Below are positions 6,922-16,375 of a stretch of DNA of 33,095 bases, one piece after another. Position 1 is the stretch's first letter; every line of letters starts with the position of its first letter. The notes below the pieces were generated by a model, which did not search any database, was not told where the DNA came from, and saw only the letters and a list, made by a program, of their open reading frames with translations. The stretch comes from Candidatus Caldatribacterium saccharofermentans OP9-77CS. Its GTDB lineage: Bacteria > Atribacterota > Atribacteria > Atribacterales > Caldatribacteriaceae. Where the stretch lies: positions 3,925-37,019 of the forward strand of contig APCU01000006.1 in assembly GCA_000347575.1 (NCBI GenBank), in the 5' to 3' direction. The position numbers and the translations under genes are program-made.

Positions 6922-8106
6922 TCACCGCCTCAAAAACTCAAGGGGATCCACCGGGCGACCGTTCCGGCGCACCTCGAAGTGGAGGTGAGGACAGGTGGCA
7001 TTTCCCGTTGAACCCACCCGGGCAATGGGATCCCCTTTATTCACCCGCTGCCCTTCTCGCACGAGATTAACCGAGTTGTGGGCGTACACGGTCTGCAATC
7101 CCGAAGCATGGGTGATGATCACCACACGCCCGTATCCACTCATCCACCCGCTGTAACTCACCACTCCGCTTTCAGCTGCCCGCACAACGGTCCCCGCAGG
7201 AGCAACAATATCCACCCCGTAATGGAACCTACCACCCCGGGGGCCGAAACGGGAGGAAATTCGCCCATTCACTGGCCAGATGAACCCCTGCTGTGCTCTC
7301 TGAGGTCCAGAAGAAACACCGCCCCGCGAGGGGACCCGTAGCACCTGGCCGATCTGGAGAATACTCGTCTCCTGAAGACCATTGGCCTGCAGGAGTTCCC
7401 TCAGAGGGACACCAAAGCGCCGGGAAATGCCCCAGAGTGTATCTCCCTTCTTAACCGTGTACGTCTCCCAGGAGGAAGCAGGAGAAGATGATGCAACAGC
7501 AGTTTTTCCTGTCCCTTTAGGAATAACGAGGCGCATGCCCACCTGGAGGATGCTTGTTTCGGTGAGACCGTTGGCTTTCATCAGCGACTTCATGTCTACA
7601 CCGTACTGTCGGGAAATTCGCCAGAGAGAGTCACCCTGACGGACAATGTGGACCTGTGCCTGAGTCACCCCCTGGGCGGTTGCTCTTCCCGAAGTCTTCG
7701 GGTAGCCATCGCCCGAGAGCGGGATCACGAGTTTCTGCCCCACCCGGAGAATGCTTTTCTCAGTGAGGTTGTTTACCTCAAGGAGCAGACGAACCGGAAT
7801 CTGGAATTCCCGGGCAATGCCCCAGGGAGTGTCTCCCTGCTTCACTTCATACAGGAGGTTGCCACTCTGGGAATCCCGCTCGCCCTCAATGAGAATTTTC
7901 ATGCCCGGATACAGAATGCTCCGCTCTGAGAGACCATTGAGCTCAAGGAGTGTTTTGAGAGTCACACCATACCGGCGAGAAATCACCCAGAGGTTCTCCC
8001 CCGCCTGGACTTCGTGGTAGGTCACACCTTCTGCTCTTCCCTGATTTCCCAGAAGGAACAGAATCCCGAGGAACAACACCCCCAGAGCTTGCCTCCCACC
8101 CCTCAT
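6922..8106 (-). CDS. Secreted murein endopeptidase: four LysM domains plus M23 peptidase
   Basis: A 394-residue exported protein. A signal peptide (about 1-25, hydrophobic LGVLFLGILFLLG) is followed by four LysM repeats (30-73, 85-128, 152-195, 215-258), each of the form V-x-x-GD/E-x-x-W-x-I-(S/A)-R. The C-terminal M23/LytM domain (about 275-394) has the full zinc and catalytic set: H295-x3-D299, His343 in YAHN and His374-x-His376 in HLHFE. It should therefore be an active endopeptidase that binds glycan through LysM and cuts peptidoglycan cross-links, acting in growth or division. The four LysM copies are more alike in spacing than usual and probably arose by internal duplication. Its ATG overlaps the ileS stop (ATGA). 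Confidence 0.93.
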   Translation of the reverse strand: MRGGRQALGVLFLGILFLLGNQGRAEGVTYHEVQAGENLWVISRRYGVTLKTLLELNGLSERSILYPGMKILIEGERDSQSGNLLYEVKQGDTPWGIAREFQIPVRLLLEVNNLTEKSILRVGQKLVIPLSGDGYPKTSGRATAQGVTQAQVHIVRQGDSLWRISRQYGVDMKSLMKANGLTETSILQVGMRLVIPKGTGKTAVASSSPASSWETYTVKKGDTLWGISRRFGVPLRELLQANGLQETSILQIGQVLRVPSRGGVSSGPQRAQQGFIWPVNGRISSRFGPRGGRFHYGVDIVAPAGTVVRAAESGVVSYSGWMSGYGRVVIITHASGLQTVYAHNSVNLVREGQRVNKGDPIARVGSTGNATCPHLHFEVRRNGRPVDPLEFLRR

Positions 8107-11100
8107 ACCAACCTCCTCAAGCTCAAAAAAACTTTCCTGCCGTCAAAGCAGAACTCTCTTGCCGCACTCTCACCACAGAGAGCCGAACCCACAGAGATCT
8201 CCTGGGCCAGGACCTCTTCTTCAATGAATTCCCGGTACCGCTCCACCACCCTAAGGAGGTATGGGTCCGAATCCTCCGAGAGCAGAAGGACAACGCGTTC
8301 CTCGACATCAAGGCCGAGTTCCTTCCGCCACATCTGAATACTGTGGACGAAGTCACGAACCAGTCCCTCTTCCTTCAGTGCCTCATCGAGAGTGGTGTCG
8401 AGAATGACAGCGTACTGGCCTTCGCTCTCCACGGAAAAGTGACCACCGGCCTCAAGAACAACCTCAACCTCGTCCAAGCTCAGTGCGATCTCTGTCCCGG
8501 CCAGAGAGAGCACGAGTCGCCCCTCCTGGAGGAACTTGCGAGCTGCATCCTGCGGACAGGATGCCAGGGCCTTAGCGATTTCCTTGACCCTCTCACCATA
8601 GCGAGGACCAAGAAGAGCAAAACGTGGTTTCAGGCGCACAGTAATCGTGTCCGGGAGCTCCTCAGCCCACTCAACATCCTTCACGTTGAGTTCATCCTGG
8701 ACAAGCCCGGCAAATGGCCGAACACGGGATTCATCTGCCCTGGGGAGCACAAGAGTGGCTTTCCTTAAAGGCTGGCGGAGCTTGATCCCGGCCTTATTGC
8801 GTATGGCCCGCCCAAGGTTCACAAGTTTCCGCGCCACATCCATGGATTGCAGAAGCTCCCGGTCAACGAGCTCCTCCTGGATTTCGGGGTAATCCTCAAG
8901 GTGCACACTCTCTTTCCGGGAAGGCAAAGGATCCGCAAGGGTCTGGTACAGGAGTTCCGCAGTGAAGGGAACGAAAGGGGCGAGGAGCTTCGTAAGTCCC
9001 ATGAGCACCGCATAAAGGGTTCGATAGGCCCCTGCTTTTTCTCCATCCCACTGGGATTTCCAGAAACGCCTCCGGGAACGGCGAATGTACCAGTTACTCA
9101 AGTCCTCGATAACGAACTCCTCGAGGGACTTTGCCGCCTTTGAAATCTCGAAACGGTCCAGCGCTTCCCGGACCTCCTTCACAAGTGCTCTAAAAGCATT
9201 CACCAACCAGCGGTCCAAAAGATGCTCCGGTTCCCCAAGCGAGGAATCCGGGGGGATATAACGGTCAATGTTGGCATAGAGGATGAAGAAGTTCACGGCA
9301 TTCCAGAGGGTGTCGAAAAACTTGCTGAGGACCTCACGCAGACCTGATTTCCCAAAGCGCTTCGGCACCCAGGGAGGAGAAACGGAAAAGATGTACCAGC
9401 GAAGCACATCGGCACCATAGGCTTCGATGAGGTCCCAGGGGTCCACAACGTTGCCAATGTGCTTGCTCATTTTCTGCCCTTTCTCATCAAGGCCGAGTTC
9501 AGTCACAAGGCAATGCAAAAACGCAGGACTTCTGAAAAGTATGCTCGCCAGAACATGGAGACTGTAGAACCATCCCCGGGTTTGATCGATGGCCTCACAG
9601 ATAAAATCGGCGGGGAAGCTCCGGGCAAACTCTTCCTGGTTCTCGAAGGGATAGTGGTGCTGGGCCACGAACATGGCCCCTGAGTCAAACCAGCAGTCGA
9701 TAACCTCAGGAACCCGCCGCATTACCCCACCACACTGGGGACAGGAGAGCAGCACCCGGTCTACGTACGGCCTATGCAGTTCAATGTCGCCGATGGGAGA
9801 AAGAGAACGGGAACGCAGTTCTTCCAGGGACCCCACGGCGTCAGTAAACCTACAGGTGTCGCATTTCCAGATATTCAGGGGAGTCCCCCAGTACCGTTCC
9901 CGGGAGAGTGCCCAGTCAACCACATTCTCCAGAAAATCCCCAAAGCGCCCATCCCGGATATGTTCCGGAACCCAGTGAATCTTCTGATTGTTCTCCAAAA
10001 GAAGCTCGCGAAACGCTGTAGTCTTTATGAACCAGCTCTCTTTCGCATAGTAGAGAAGAGGGGTATCACACCGCCAGCAAAAAGGATAAGAATGCCGGTA
10101 GGTCTCCTTGCGGAAGAGTTTCCCTTCCTTCCGGAGATAGTCGATAATGAGCGGGTCGGCGTCCTTCACCCACAGACCCTTCCATGGCTCAACACTACTA
10201 TCGTACGTTCCATCGGGCAGCACCGGCTGAAGAACAGGGAGGCCCTCCTTCTGTGCCAGACGCATGTCATCCTCTCCGAAGGCCGGCGCAATATGGACAA
10301 TACCGGTGCCTTCCACCATGGAAACAAAATCACCAGCGAAAACCCTGTATCCCTTCTCAGCCCGGACAAAGGGAAGAAGGGGTTCGTACTCAAGACCAAC
10401 AAGGTCCTCGCCTTTCATCTCCCGGAGAATTCGGAAAGTCCCCTCCTGGAAGAGCTTTCCCAGGCTTTCCTTCCCCAGGATGAACCTGGTGCCGTCCTCG
10501 CTCTCTATCTCCACATATGGCAGGTCTTTCCCCACCGCTAAAGCCACGTTGGCTACCAGTGTCCAGGGAGTGGTCGTCCAAACCAGGAAAAAGGTCCCTG
10601 CTTTTTCCCTGACGGCGAATTTCACATACACCGAAGGGTCGTCAGTCTCCCGGTACCCCAGGGCAACCTCATGACTCGAAAGAGAAGTACCGCAGCGAGG
10701 GCAGTACGGAAGGACCTTGTGCCCCTGGTACAGCAGCCCCTGCTTCCAGAGCTCTTTGAGAATCCACCAGAGGCTCTCGATGTACTCGTTAGTGCAGGTG
10801 ATGTAGGGGTGCTCGAGGTCCATCCAGATTCCCAGGCGCTCCGTCAGCTTCTCCCACTCCCGGATGTACCGGAAAACGCTCTCTTTACATCGAGCATTGA
10901 AGGCTTCAACTCCGAACCGTTCGATATCCTGCTTACCTCTTATGCCGAGCTCCTTTTCAACCTCAAGCTCTACAGGAAGACCATGGGTATCCCAGCCTGC
11001 TTTTCGGGGAACGAAAAAGCCACACATCGTCTTGTAGCGGGGGATGAGGTCTTTGATGCTTCTTCCGATAACATGCCCTGCATGGGGATAGCCATTCGCC

Positions 11101-11246
11101 GTTGGAGGACCTTCGTAAAATGTAAAGCGGGGACATCCCTCTCGTAGCCTGAGGCTCTTTTGGAAAATCTGCTGCTCTTTCCAGAAGGAGAGAATACGCT
11201 CTTCTTCCTTCGGGAGATAGCTCAGTTTTGGAAGCGACTGGAACAA
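8103..11246 (-). CDS. ileS: Isoleucyl-tRNA synthetase, type 2
   Basis: A 1047-residue class I synthetase that charges tRNA-Ile. The HxGH motif is HAGH (55-58) and the KMSKx motif is KMSKH (592-596). The editing domain is about 190-400, with WTTTPWTL (223-230) and GTGIVHIAPAFGEDD (313-327). Cys pairs occur at CPRC (182-185), CWRC (390-393), CDTC (462-465) and CPQC (502-505). The length, GLPVELEVEKEL (89-100) and DWALSRERYWGTPL (444-457) are those of the eukaryote-like type 2 enzymes rather than type 1. Many type 2 enzymes are naturally insensitive to mupirocin; that is family knowledge, not shown here. The start is a TTG at 11246 with GGAAGGTG upstream; no ATG is available because the tldE stop lies just before. 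No T-box leader could fit in the 21-base gap. Confidence 0.95.
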   Translation of the reverse strand: MFQSLPKLSYLPKEEERILSFWKEQQIFQKSLRLREGCPRFTFYEGPPTANGYPHAGHVIGRSIKDLIPRYKTMCGFFVPRKAGWDTHGLPVELEVEKELGIRGKQDIERFGVEAFNARCKESVFRYIREWEKLTERLGIWMDLEHPYITCTNEYIESLWWILKELWKQGLLYQGHKVLPYCPRCGTSLSSHEVALGYRETDDPSVYVKFAVREKAGTFFLVWTTTPWTLVANVALAVGKDLPYVEIESEDGTRFILGKESLGKLFQEGTFRILREMKGEDLVGLEYEPLLPFVRAEKGYRVFAGDFVSMVEGTGIVHIAPAFGEDDMRLAQKEGLPVLQPVLPDGTYDSSVEPWKGLWVKDADPLIIDYLRKEGKLFRKETYRHSYPFCWRCDTPLLYYAKESWFIKTTAFRELLLENNQKIHWVPEHIRDGRFGDFLENVVDWALSRERYWGTPLNIWKCDTCRFTDAVGSLEELRSRSLSPIGDIELHRPYVDRVLLSCPQCGGVMRRVPEVIDCWFDSGAMFVAQHHYPFENQEEFARSFPADFICEAIDQTRGWFYSLHVLASILFRSPAFLHCLVTELGLDEKGQKMSKHIGNVVDPWDLIEAYGADVLRWYIFSVSPPWVPKRFGKSGLREVLSKFFDTLWNAVNFFILYANIDRYIPPDSSLGEPEHLLDRWLVNAFRALVKEVREALDRFEISKAAKSLEEFVIEDLSNWYIRRSRRRFWKSQWDGEKAGAYRTLYAVLMGLTKLLAPFVPFTAELLYQTLADPLPSRKESVHLEDYPEIQEELVDRELLQSMDVARKLVNLGRAIRNKAGIKLRQPLRKATLVLPRADESRVRPFAGLVQDELNVKDVEWAEELPDTITVRLKPRFALLGPRYGERVKEIAKALASCPQDAARKFLQEGRLVLSLAGTEIALSLDEVEVVLEAGGHFSVESEGQYAVILDTTLDEALKEEGLVRDFVHSIQMWRKELGLDVEERVVLLLSEDSDPYLLRVVERYREFIEEEVLAQEISVGSALCGESAAREFCFDGRKVFLSLRRLV

Positions 11247-11267
11247 GACCCTTCACCTTCCTTGCGT

Positions 11268-12581
11268 TTAGCTTGCGGCATTCACCTGGATGGGCTCAAC
11301 GAGAATGTAAGGGGCAAGGATACTCCCCTGCACCCACCGGCAGTCCCGGGAAAGTTCCTTAATATTTTTCAGGGCTTCATAGGCATTGCCACTGATCATA
11401 ACATTTTTGACACGTCCCTGGATTTCGCCACCCCTCACGTAAAAGCCAAGCTGCACACCACAGGAGAAAAATCCCGAGGCAATGTTGCTCTGACCAAGCC
11501 CGAGAAGGCTATCCACCACGAGGCCTTCTTCAAGCTCCTCCACTAAAGTCTCGCGATCCCGTAGCCCATTTTTGATTTTCAAGACGCTAAAGCCTGGCTC
11601 TGGCATGTCCCATGGAGAACGACGGAAACCACTGGCTGTGGTCCTTCGTCCAGTCCTTGCCGCACTCCAGAGGTCCCAGAAACCATCTTCCACCTTCCCG
11701 CTCTCCACAAGGACACGCTCCTCGGGGGTCAGTATCCCCTCATCATCAAACGGGCACGAACCCAAAGCCCAGGGCTCCTGAGGAACCTCAACAAGAGAGA
11801 ACAGCGAGGAAAAGAGAACCTTACCAAGTTTGTCCTGGAGTGGGGATTTTCCAAAGGCGATATTACGACCGCTCAACCCATATAGCAAGGGATACAGAAG
11901 GACCATACATCCTGAGGGGGTAAAAAGCACGGGATACTGTCCACTCTGGATGGAAACCACCCGCTCTGAAAGGTCAAGCCTGAGCTCAACCTCTTTCAGG
12001 AGGTCGTCAACGTCGATGTCCCGATTGCCCCAGCCCCTCTCCACATACACGGTCAGGATATCATCGTCCTTCACCCGAGTGGCCTCAACCGAGATGTCAA
12101 AAAAAGTTCGGGCAAAGCGAATCTCCTCTTCATGGTGATTGAAGAGCTCCCGTTCCTCTCTTCCCGCAACAATACGAACATTCGTCAAAACCTCAGGATG
12201 GGTTGCCTTGAGCTGTCCCACAAGATACTCCCCAATCTCTACCATTTCCCGAACGCTCAGTTCTTCAAGGCGAGGATCAACAAAATCCTTCCATTCGGTG
12301 GTGGAAGGGTAGGAAGGGATGGTGAAATCAACCACGTCACCAAAAGCGCTCACTTCCAGAGCCTGGTCTACTGCCTCCGAAGGGGCACAGGGAGGCGTGA
12401 AAGCGTAAAATCCCAGGTGTTTGTCGGGGCGAATCACCCTCAACCCACACCCGGTATGCTCTCTCACCACATACCCCCGAAATGTTCCAGCTTCGTACTC
12501 TATGCTTTTTTCCCAGACTTTCCGCACAAAGAGGTCTGCCTGAAGCCCCCTGGCTCTCGCAATGCTCACAACCTCACGCAT
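11268..12581 (-). CDS. pmbA: TldE/PmbA-family subunit of the TldD-TldE metalloprotease
   Basis: A 437-residue protein of the PmbA/TldE family, the non-catalytic partner that completes the active-site chamber of the TldD-TldE heterodimer. It has no HExxxH. The family C-terminal region is present, including SGCMVLL (mid-protein) and the final stretch with RVKNVMISGNAYEALKNI. In E. coli the pair degrades unfolded small peptides and matures microcin B17 and CcdA. I saw no RiPP precursor or modification gene nearby, so general peptide turnover is the better guess. The ATG at 12581 has a GGGGGG ribosome site and overlaps the tldD stop by eight bases. A longer reading frame to 12698 lies inside tldD and was rejected. 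Confidence 0.9.
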   Translation of the reverse strand: MREVVSIARARGLQADLFVRKVWEKSIEYEAGTFRGYVVREHTGCGLRVIRPDKHLGFYAFTPPCAPSEAVDQALEVSAFGDVVDFTIPSYPSTTEWKDFVDPRLEELSVREMVEIGEYLVGQLKATHPEVLTNVRIVAGREERELFNHHEEEIRFARTFFDISVEATRVKDDDILTVYVERGWGNRDIDVDDLLKEVELRLDLSERVVSIQSGQYPVLFTPSGCMVLLYPLLYGLSGRNIAFGKSPLQDKLGKVLFSSLFSLVEVPQEPWALGSCPFDDEGILTPEERVLVESGKVEDGFWDLWSAARTGRRTTASGFRRSPWDMPEPGFSVLKIKNGLRDRETLVEELEEGLVVDSLLGLGQSNIASGFFSCGVQLGFYVRGGEIQGRVKNVMISGNAYEALKNIKELSRDCRWVQGSILAPYILVEPIQVNAAS

Positions 12582-13950
12582 GGTACTGTCCCCCCACAAG
12601 GACTTCCCGCAATCGAACGTGTGGACTTCCCGTTGGCGTGGGAAGGCCCATCTGCTCACCCTTCCCGCACCAGCCCACCTCAGTCCAGCGGAAATCATTC
12701 GCTACTGCGTCTATTTTACCAAGAGTCTGAAAGAGATTTCCACTGAGGACAATGTCCTTCACCATCTCCCCAACCTTTCCCCTTTCGATAAGGTACCCGT
12801 AGGCTGGGGAGAAGGTGAAAAGCTCGAGGGCAGTGTTCCCACCAACGTACTCCACCGCGTACACACCCCGTTCGATGTCAGCAAAGAGGTCCTGAGGAGA
12901 TACCGTTCCCGGCTCAATTCCCGTGTTGGTCATCCGCACAATGGGTGGGAAACGATACGAAATGGTGCGGGCATTCCCCGTGGGGGACTCGCCAAGGAGA
13001 AATGCTGTCTCCCGCGAGTGCAGTCTTCCAGAGAGATAGCCCTCCCGGATAAGGTATGTCCGTTGCGTCCGCGTACCCTCATCGTCGTAGGGAGAAGAGC
13101 CCCTGAGGTTTTCGAGGCTTCCGTCATCAAATACCGAGAGCACCGGGGAAGCAATTGGCTTCCCCAGTACCATGAGTTTTTGAAGGCGCTCGTTCCGGGA
13201 AAGAAAATCTGCCTCACTGAGATGCCCAAACGCCTCGTGAATGAAAACCCCCGCAAGGACCGGATCCAGAACCACATCGTACACCCCACCAGGGAAGGGT
13301 CGGGCAAAGAGCAACGCCTCCGCCTGCTTCCCCACCCGATGGGCAAGTTCCTCCAACTCCCTCACAAGCTCAAACCCCGCCTTCCCGGCCACTCCATCAC
13401 GATAGACCTCAATCTGGTCTCCTTTCCTGGCCGTTGCCACAAAGCTCAGCGAAATGTCAGGTTTTTCCCAGAAGATCACGGACCCATCGGAGTTGGCGAA
13501 GTACACGGTGCGCCACTCATCACGGTACTCCACAACCGCACTGACCACAAAAGGAGAGGCCTCCCGAAGCATTCGGGCATAGGTGAAAAGAAGCTGGACT
13601 TTCTCCCCAAGGGGCTTCTCCCGGAAATCCTCTCGCGGGAAAAAACGAATCTCCTCCTCGGCCCCCTCTCCCCGGACAACACCGGTTCTCCCTTGCGGAA
13701 GGAGGGCAACCGAGCGCAGACCGGAAACAACGTACTCTCCGAGGTTGTCCCACCCTTGGAAACTCGCAAACCACCAACCCGTTTTGGGATGGAGAATGCG
13801 GAGGGAACCGCCCCGCTCTTCCGTGACCTTGAGCCTCTCCACAGTAGTGTTGTGGATACGGATACTCGTGGTCACGATGTGCTCCAGACGAATTTCCAGG
13901 TATTCCCCATTCTGAGGTCTCCGTGCGAGGTCACGCAAGATCTCTCTCAT
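12574..13950 (-). CDS. tldD: TldD-family zinc metalloprotease, catalytic subunit
   Basis: A 458-residue cytoplasmic protease of the TldD family. The metal-binding motif HEAFGH lies at 238-243, with further conserved blocks GTRTQRTYLI and SPTGNARTISYRFPP. The Cys of GWCGKGEQMG near residue 435 is also typical of the family. Together with TldE it should form a heterodimer that cuts unfolded peptides within a narrow cavity. The two genes overlap by eight bases, consistent with equimolar synthesis. The tldD start overlaps the stop of the SurA-like gene by four bases (ATGA). Length and motifs are complete, with no sign of decay. Confidence 0.93.
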   Translation of the reverse strand: MREILRDLARRPQNGEYLEIRLEHIVTTSIRIHNTTVERLKVTEERGGSLRILHPKTGWWFASFQGWDNLGEYVVSGLRSVALLPQGRTGVVRGEGAEEEIRFFPREDFREKPLGEKVQLLFTYARMLREASPFVVSAVVEYRDEWRTVYFANSDGSVIFWEKPDISLSFVATARKGDQIEVYRDGVAGKAGFELVRELEELAHRVGKQAEALLFARPFPGGVYDVVLDPVLAGVFIHEAFGHLSEADFLSRNERLQKLMVLGKPIASPVLSVFDDGSLENLRGSSPYDDEGTRTQRTYLIREGYLSGRLHSRETAFLLGESPTGNARTISYRFPPIVRMTNTGIEPGTVSPQDLFADIERGVYAVEYVGGNTALELFTFSPAYGYLIERGKVGEMVKDIVLSGNLFQTLGKIDAVANDFRWTEVGWCGKGEQMGLPTPTGSPHVRLREVLVGGQYHA

Positions 13951-14849
13951 GGAGACGGTGACTCACCTTCTTGGACTTTTTCGGCGTTGCTCCCTGAGGG
14001 TAAATTCTCCTCTATTATGGCAATTTCAGCCTTGCTTTTCAACTCTTCAATCCATTTCTCAAACGCTTCCTGCTGCTTCCGGGGGGTAAGACGGGCGACG
14101 ATTTCCTCGCGAACTTCCGAGAGCTCCTTGAGGCGGGGCTTCAGATGTTCCTCCACAAAGAAGATGTGGAACCCATCGTTGATCTCCACAATATCGCTGT
14201 AATTTCCCGGAGCAAGTTCGAAGAGAATCCTTTCGATTTCAGGATCAAGGTCTCCCCGCCTGATATACCCCATTGCGCCACCGCTTAAGGCGTCAGGCGA
14301 CTCAGACTTCTCCCGTGCCACCTCATCAAAGGGTCGCCCAGTCTTCAACTCCTCAAGAATAGCTTCTGCCTTTTCCCGAGAACTCACCATAATGTGCCGC
14401 GCTTTCACCTGTTCAGGCTCGGTGTAGAGCGTGGGATTGGCGTTGTACTCTTTCTGGATTTCTTCGTCGCTTACCTGAACCTTCTCGATGATTTCCCTCT
14501 TGATGATTTCCCGAATGAGAACCTGCTTTTTGAGCTCCTCAATCTGCTTCACCACTTCAGGATCCGATTCAAGCCCGATTTTCCGAGCCTCCTGCAAAAG
14601 GAGGAGCTGGCGAATGAATTGCTCCAGAAGATCCCGCATACCTCCAGGAAACTGCGTTCTGTACGCCTCGGGGAGATTATTCCATATCCTCTCAAGGTCC
14701 TCAAGGTAAACCGGTTCTCCATTCACCTCAGCGACAATCTTCTGCTCCACACCCTGAGGTGTAGACGTCTCTTCAGCCCAGACATTCCATCCCCACACCA
14801 GCACACAAACCGCAAGGATAAGCAGTCCCCAAACTCGCAATAACCTCAT
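13947..14849 (-). CDS. SurA/PrsA-like exported peptidyl-prolyl isomerase
   Basis: A 300-residue exported foldase. An N-terminal hydrophobic signal (about 1-25, ending near WAEE) carries no obvious lipobox. A SurA-N-like helical chaperone segment (about 38-130) follows, then one parvulin-type rotamase domain (about 147-235) with KARHIMVSSREKAEAI, the GRPFDEVAREKSES segment and LSGGAMGYIRRGDL. The tail is acidic and low in complexity. It should assist folding of proteins outside the cytoplasmic membrane, such as the Ig-like and LysM proteins of this same run. It overlaps both neighbours by ATGA. SurA of E. coli has two parvulin domains; the single domain makes it closer to PrsA or PpiD in layout. 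Confidence 0.88.
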   Translation of the reverse strand: MRLLRVWGLLILAVCVLVWGWNVWAEETSTPQGVEQKIVAEVNGEPVYLEDLERIWNNLPEAYRTQFPGGMRDLLEQFIRQLLLLQEARKIGLESDPEVVKQIEELKKQVLIREIIKREIIEKVQVSDEEIQKEYNANPTLYTEPEQVKARHIMVSSREKAEAILEELKTGRPFDEVAREKSESPDALSGGAMGYIRRGDLDPEIERILFELAPGNYSDIVEINDGFHIFFVEEHLKPRLKELSEVREEIVARLTPRKQQEAFEKWIEELKSKAEIAIIEENLPSGSNAEKVQEGESPSP

Positions 14850-15088
14850 TGCTCTTCTCCTTTCTCTCTGGTAATTTCGTCTTCAAGGACGTACAAGGGA
14901 AAATGGTCCTCTGCGATATTCTCTTCTTCCCTCCTTTCCTCCGGAAGGCTGCGTTTTTCTCCCAGCCGGTCCACCTTTTTTGCCAGGGACCGCAAAAGAT
15001 GTTGCACTTCTTTCAACCGTTCGTTGAGAACCCAAAAAAGCAAAAGCCCGTACAGCACAAGAACGATGAGCAGAATTCCCAAAAGCAA
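14846..15088 (-). CDS. Small single-pass membrane protein with a coiled-coil tail
   Basis: An 80-residue protein I cannot assign to a family. Residues 2-20 are almost entirely Leu, Ile, Val and Gly (LLGILLIVLVLYGLLLFWVL) and form a transmembrane helix. Residues 22-45 are heptad-like and charged (NERLKEVQHLLRSLAKKVD), suggesting a short coiled coil. The remainder is Glu/Arg-rich. The expected topology is N-terminus in the membrane and tail in the cytoplasm. There is no ATG near the start: a TTG at 15088 with GGGGGT upstream fits best, and a second TTG two codons later is possible. The stop overlaps the surA-like start by ATGA, which supports it being a real translated gene. Confidence 0.6.
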   Translation of the reverse strand: MLLGILLIVLVLYGLLLFWVLNERLKEVQHLLRSLAKKVDRLGEKRSLPEERREEENIAEDHFPLYVLEDEITREKGEEQ

Positions 15089-15112
15089 GGCACAGACCCC
15101 CAGTCCAGAAAG

Positions 15113-16375
15113 CTATACGATGACCGAACCACTCCGAAGTTCCTTCAAACCTTCAAAACGCTCCCTCCGTACTCCAATGCCGATGAGGCAATTCCTGTGA
15201 ATCACCAGCCCTTCCGGGATAACACTCCCCTTCCCGACGAGGTTGACCCCCCAGTTCAGGAGGTCCGGACGAGCGTCGTTTGGTGTCAGGTCGTCTCCAT
15301 ATCCCACCACCGCTCCTTTCTCCACCACCACTCTCTTGTCGAGGATACTCAGAAAGACCCGGGCCCTTTCCCCAACAACCGAATCGTTGAAGATGATGGA
15401 ATCATGGACCTGGGCTCCCTCTTCGACCACAACTCCCGGGAAAATCACCGAGTGCACAACCTCTCCCTTGATGACCGCTCCTTCCCCAATGATGCTTGAG
15501 GCAACCCGAGCGCCTTTGCAAATCTGCGTTGGGGGATAAGGAGGACGGTTGGTGTAGATGACCCAATCAGGATCATAGAGGTTGAAAGAGGGTAGGGGAA
15601 CCAGAAGATGCATGTTGGCCTCCCAGTATGCCCGAATCGTCCCAACATCAAACCACGGTCCAGTGTAAAAGTACGCCTGCATCCTCACCTTTCCCACGCT
15701 GGCGATAACGGTATCACGCACAAGGTCGAATTTTCCTTCCCTGGCATTCTCAAGCAATTTCTCCACAAGGAACTCGGTGCGGAAGACGTAAATCCCCATG
15801 AAAGCGATGGTCGACCAGGGAACGGATGGCTTTTCTTCAAAACGGGTGATCCAGTTGTCCTCGTCCACCGCAACCACACCAAATCGGGAAACATCCTCCT
15901 CCCGCACCCGGGTGACCACAAGGGTAACATCAGCATCCCGGTCAATATGGTATGCCATGAGAGGGTTATAGTCCATGAGATACGCATGGTCTCCAGAGAG
16001 CACAAGAAGGTGGGGAACTCTCTTTCGGAGGATGATATTCATATTCTGGTACAGGGCATCCCCCGTCCCCCGATACCATCCCCCAACAGTTCGACCCAAG
16101 TACGGTTGCAAGAGTTCAATGCCACCCTGTTTCCTGTCGAGATCCCAGGGACGTCCAGCCCCAATGTGTTCGATGAGCGAACGAGGCTGGTACTGCGTGA
16201 GCACACCGATGTCATAAATCCCAGAGTTCACGCAGTTACTCAAGGGGAAATCGATGAGACGGTAGCATCCTCCAAAAGGCACGGCCGCTTTTGCACGCTC
16301 GACCGAGAGCACACTCAGCCGATCTCCTTTTCCCCCTGCGAGAATCATGGCGTACCGGATTGGTGGCATATTCAT
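15113..16375 (-). CDS. glgC: GlgC-family glucose-1-phosphate adenylyltransferase, divergent paralogue
   Basis: A 420-residue nucleotidyltransferase with a left-handed beta-helix C-terminus, related to ADP-glucose pyrophosphorylase, which makes ADP-glucose for glycogen synthesis. Visible motifs are [10 protein letters not shown] (11-20), [10 protein letters not shown] (27-36), [11 protein letters not shown] (101-111) and [11 protein letters not shown] (126-136). Compared with the second GlgC of this window and with E. coli, several active-site or activator-site positions differ: E. coli Lys39 is Glu26 here, the conserved Pro is Ala30, TAD is TGD, and the Lys of HIYKMDY is Leu. Catalysis may therefore be weak or the protein may be the regulatory partner, as GlgD is for GlgC in Firmicutes; this is inference. 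The ATG overlaps the GalT-like stop, with CAGGAG upstream. Confidence 0.88.
   Translation of the reverse strand: MNMPPIRYAMILAGGKGDRLSVLSVERAKAAVPFGGCYRLIDFPLSNCVNSGIYDIGVLTQYQPRSLIEHIGAGRPWDLDRKQGGIELLQPYLGRTVGGWYRGTGDALYQNMNIILRKRVPHLLVLSGDHAYLMDYNPLMAYHIDRDADVTLVVTRVREEDVSRFGVVAVDEDNWITRFEEKPSVPWSTIAFMGIYVFRTEFLVEKLLENAREGKFDLVRDTVIASVGKVRMQAYFYTGPWFDVGTIRAYWEANMHLLVPLPSFNLYDPDWVIYTNRPPYPPTQICKGARVASSIIGEGAVIKGEVVHSVIFPGVVVEEGAQVHDSIIFNDSVVGERARVFLSILDKRVVVEKGAVVGYGDDLTPNDARPDLLNWGVNLVGKGSVIPEGLVIHRNCLIGIGVRRERFEGLKELRSGSVIV

Noticed and set aside
6922-8106. DNA tandem repeats from the LysM array as a repeat element
   Set aside because: The periodicity follows four protein repeats; the DNA copies are diverged and no separate repeat element is present.
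11247-11267. T-box or other leader control of ileS
   Set aside because: Only about 20 bases separate tldE and ileS, too few for a T-box, and I saw no T-box-like hairpin and specifier inside the end of tldE.
11268-13950. TldD/TldE as maturation protease of a RiPP cluster
   Set aside because: No small precursor gene, cyclodehydratase, radical-SAM or export gene is within reach, and the neighbours are housekeeping genes.
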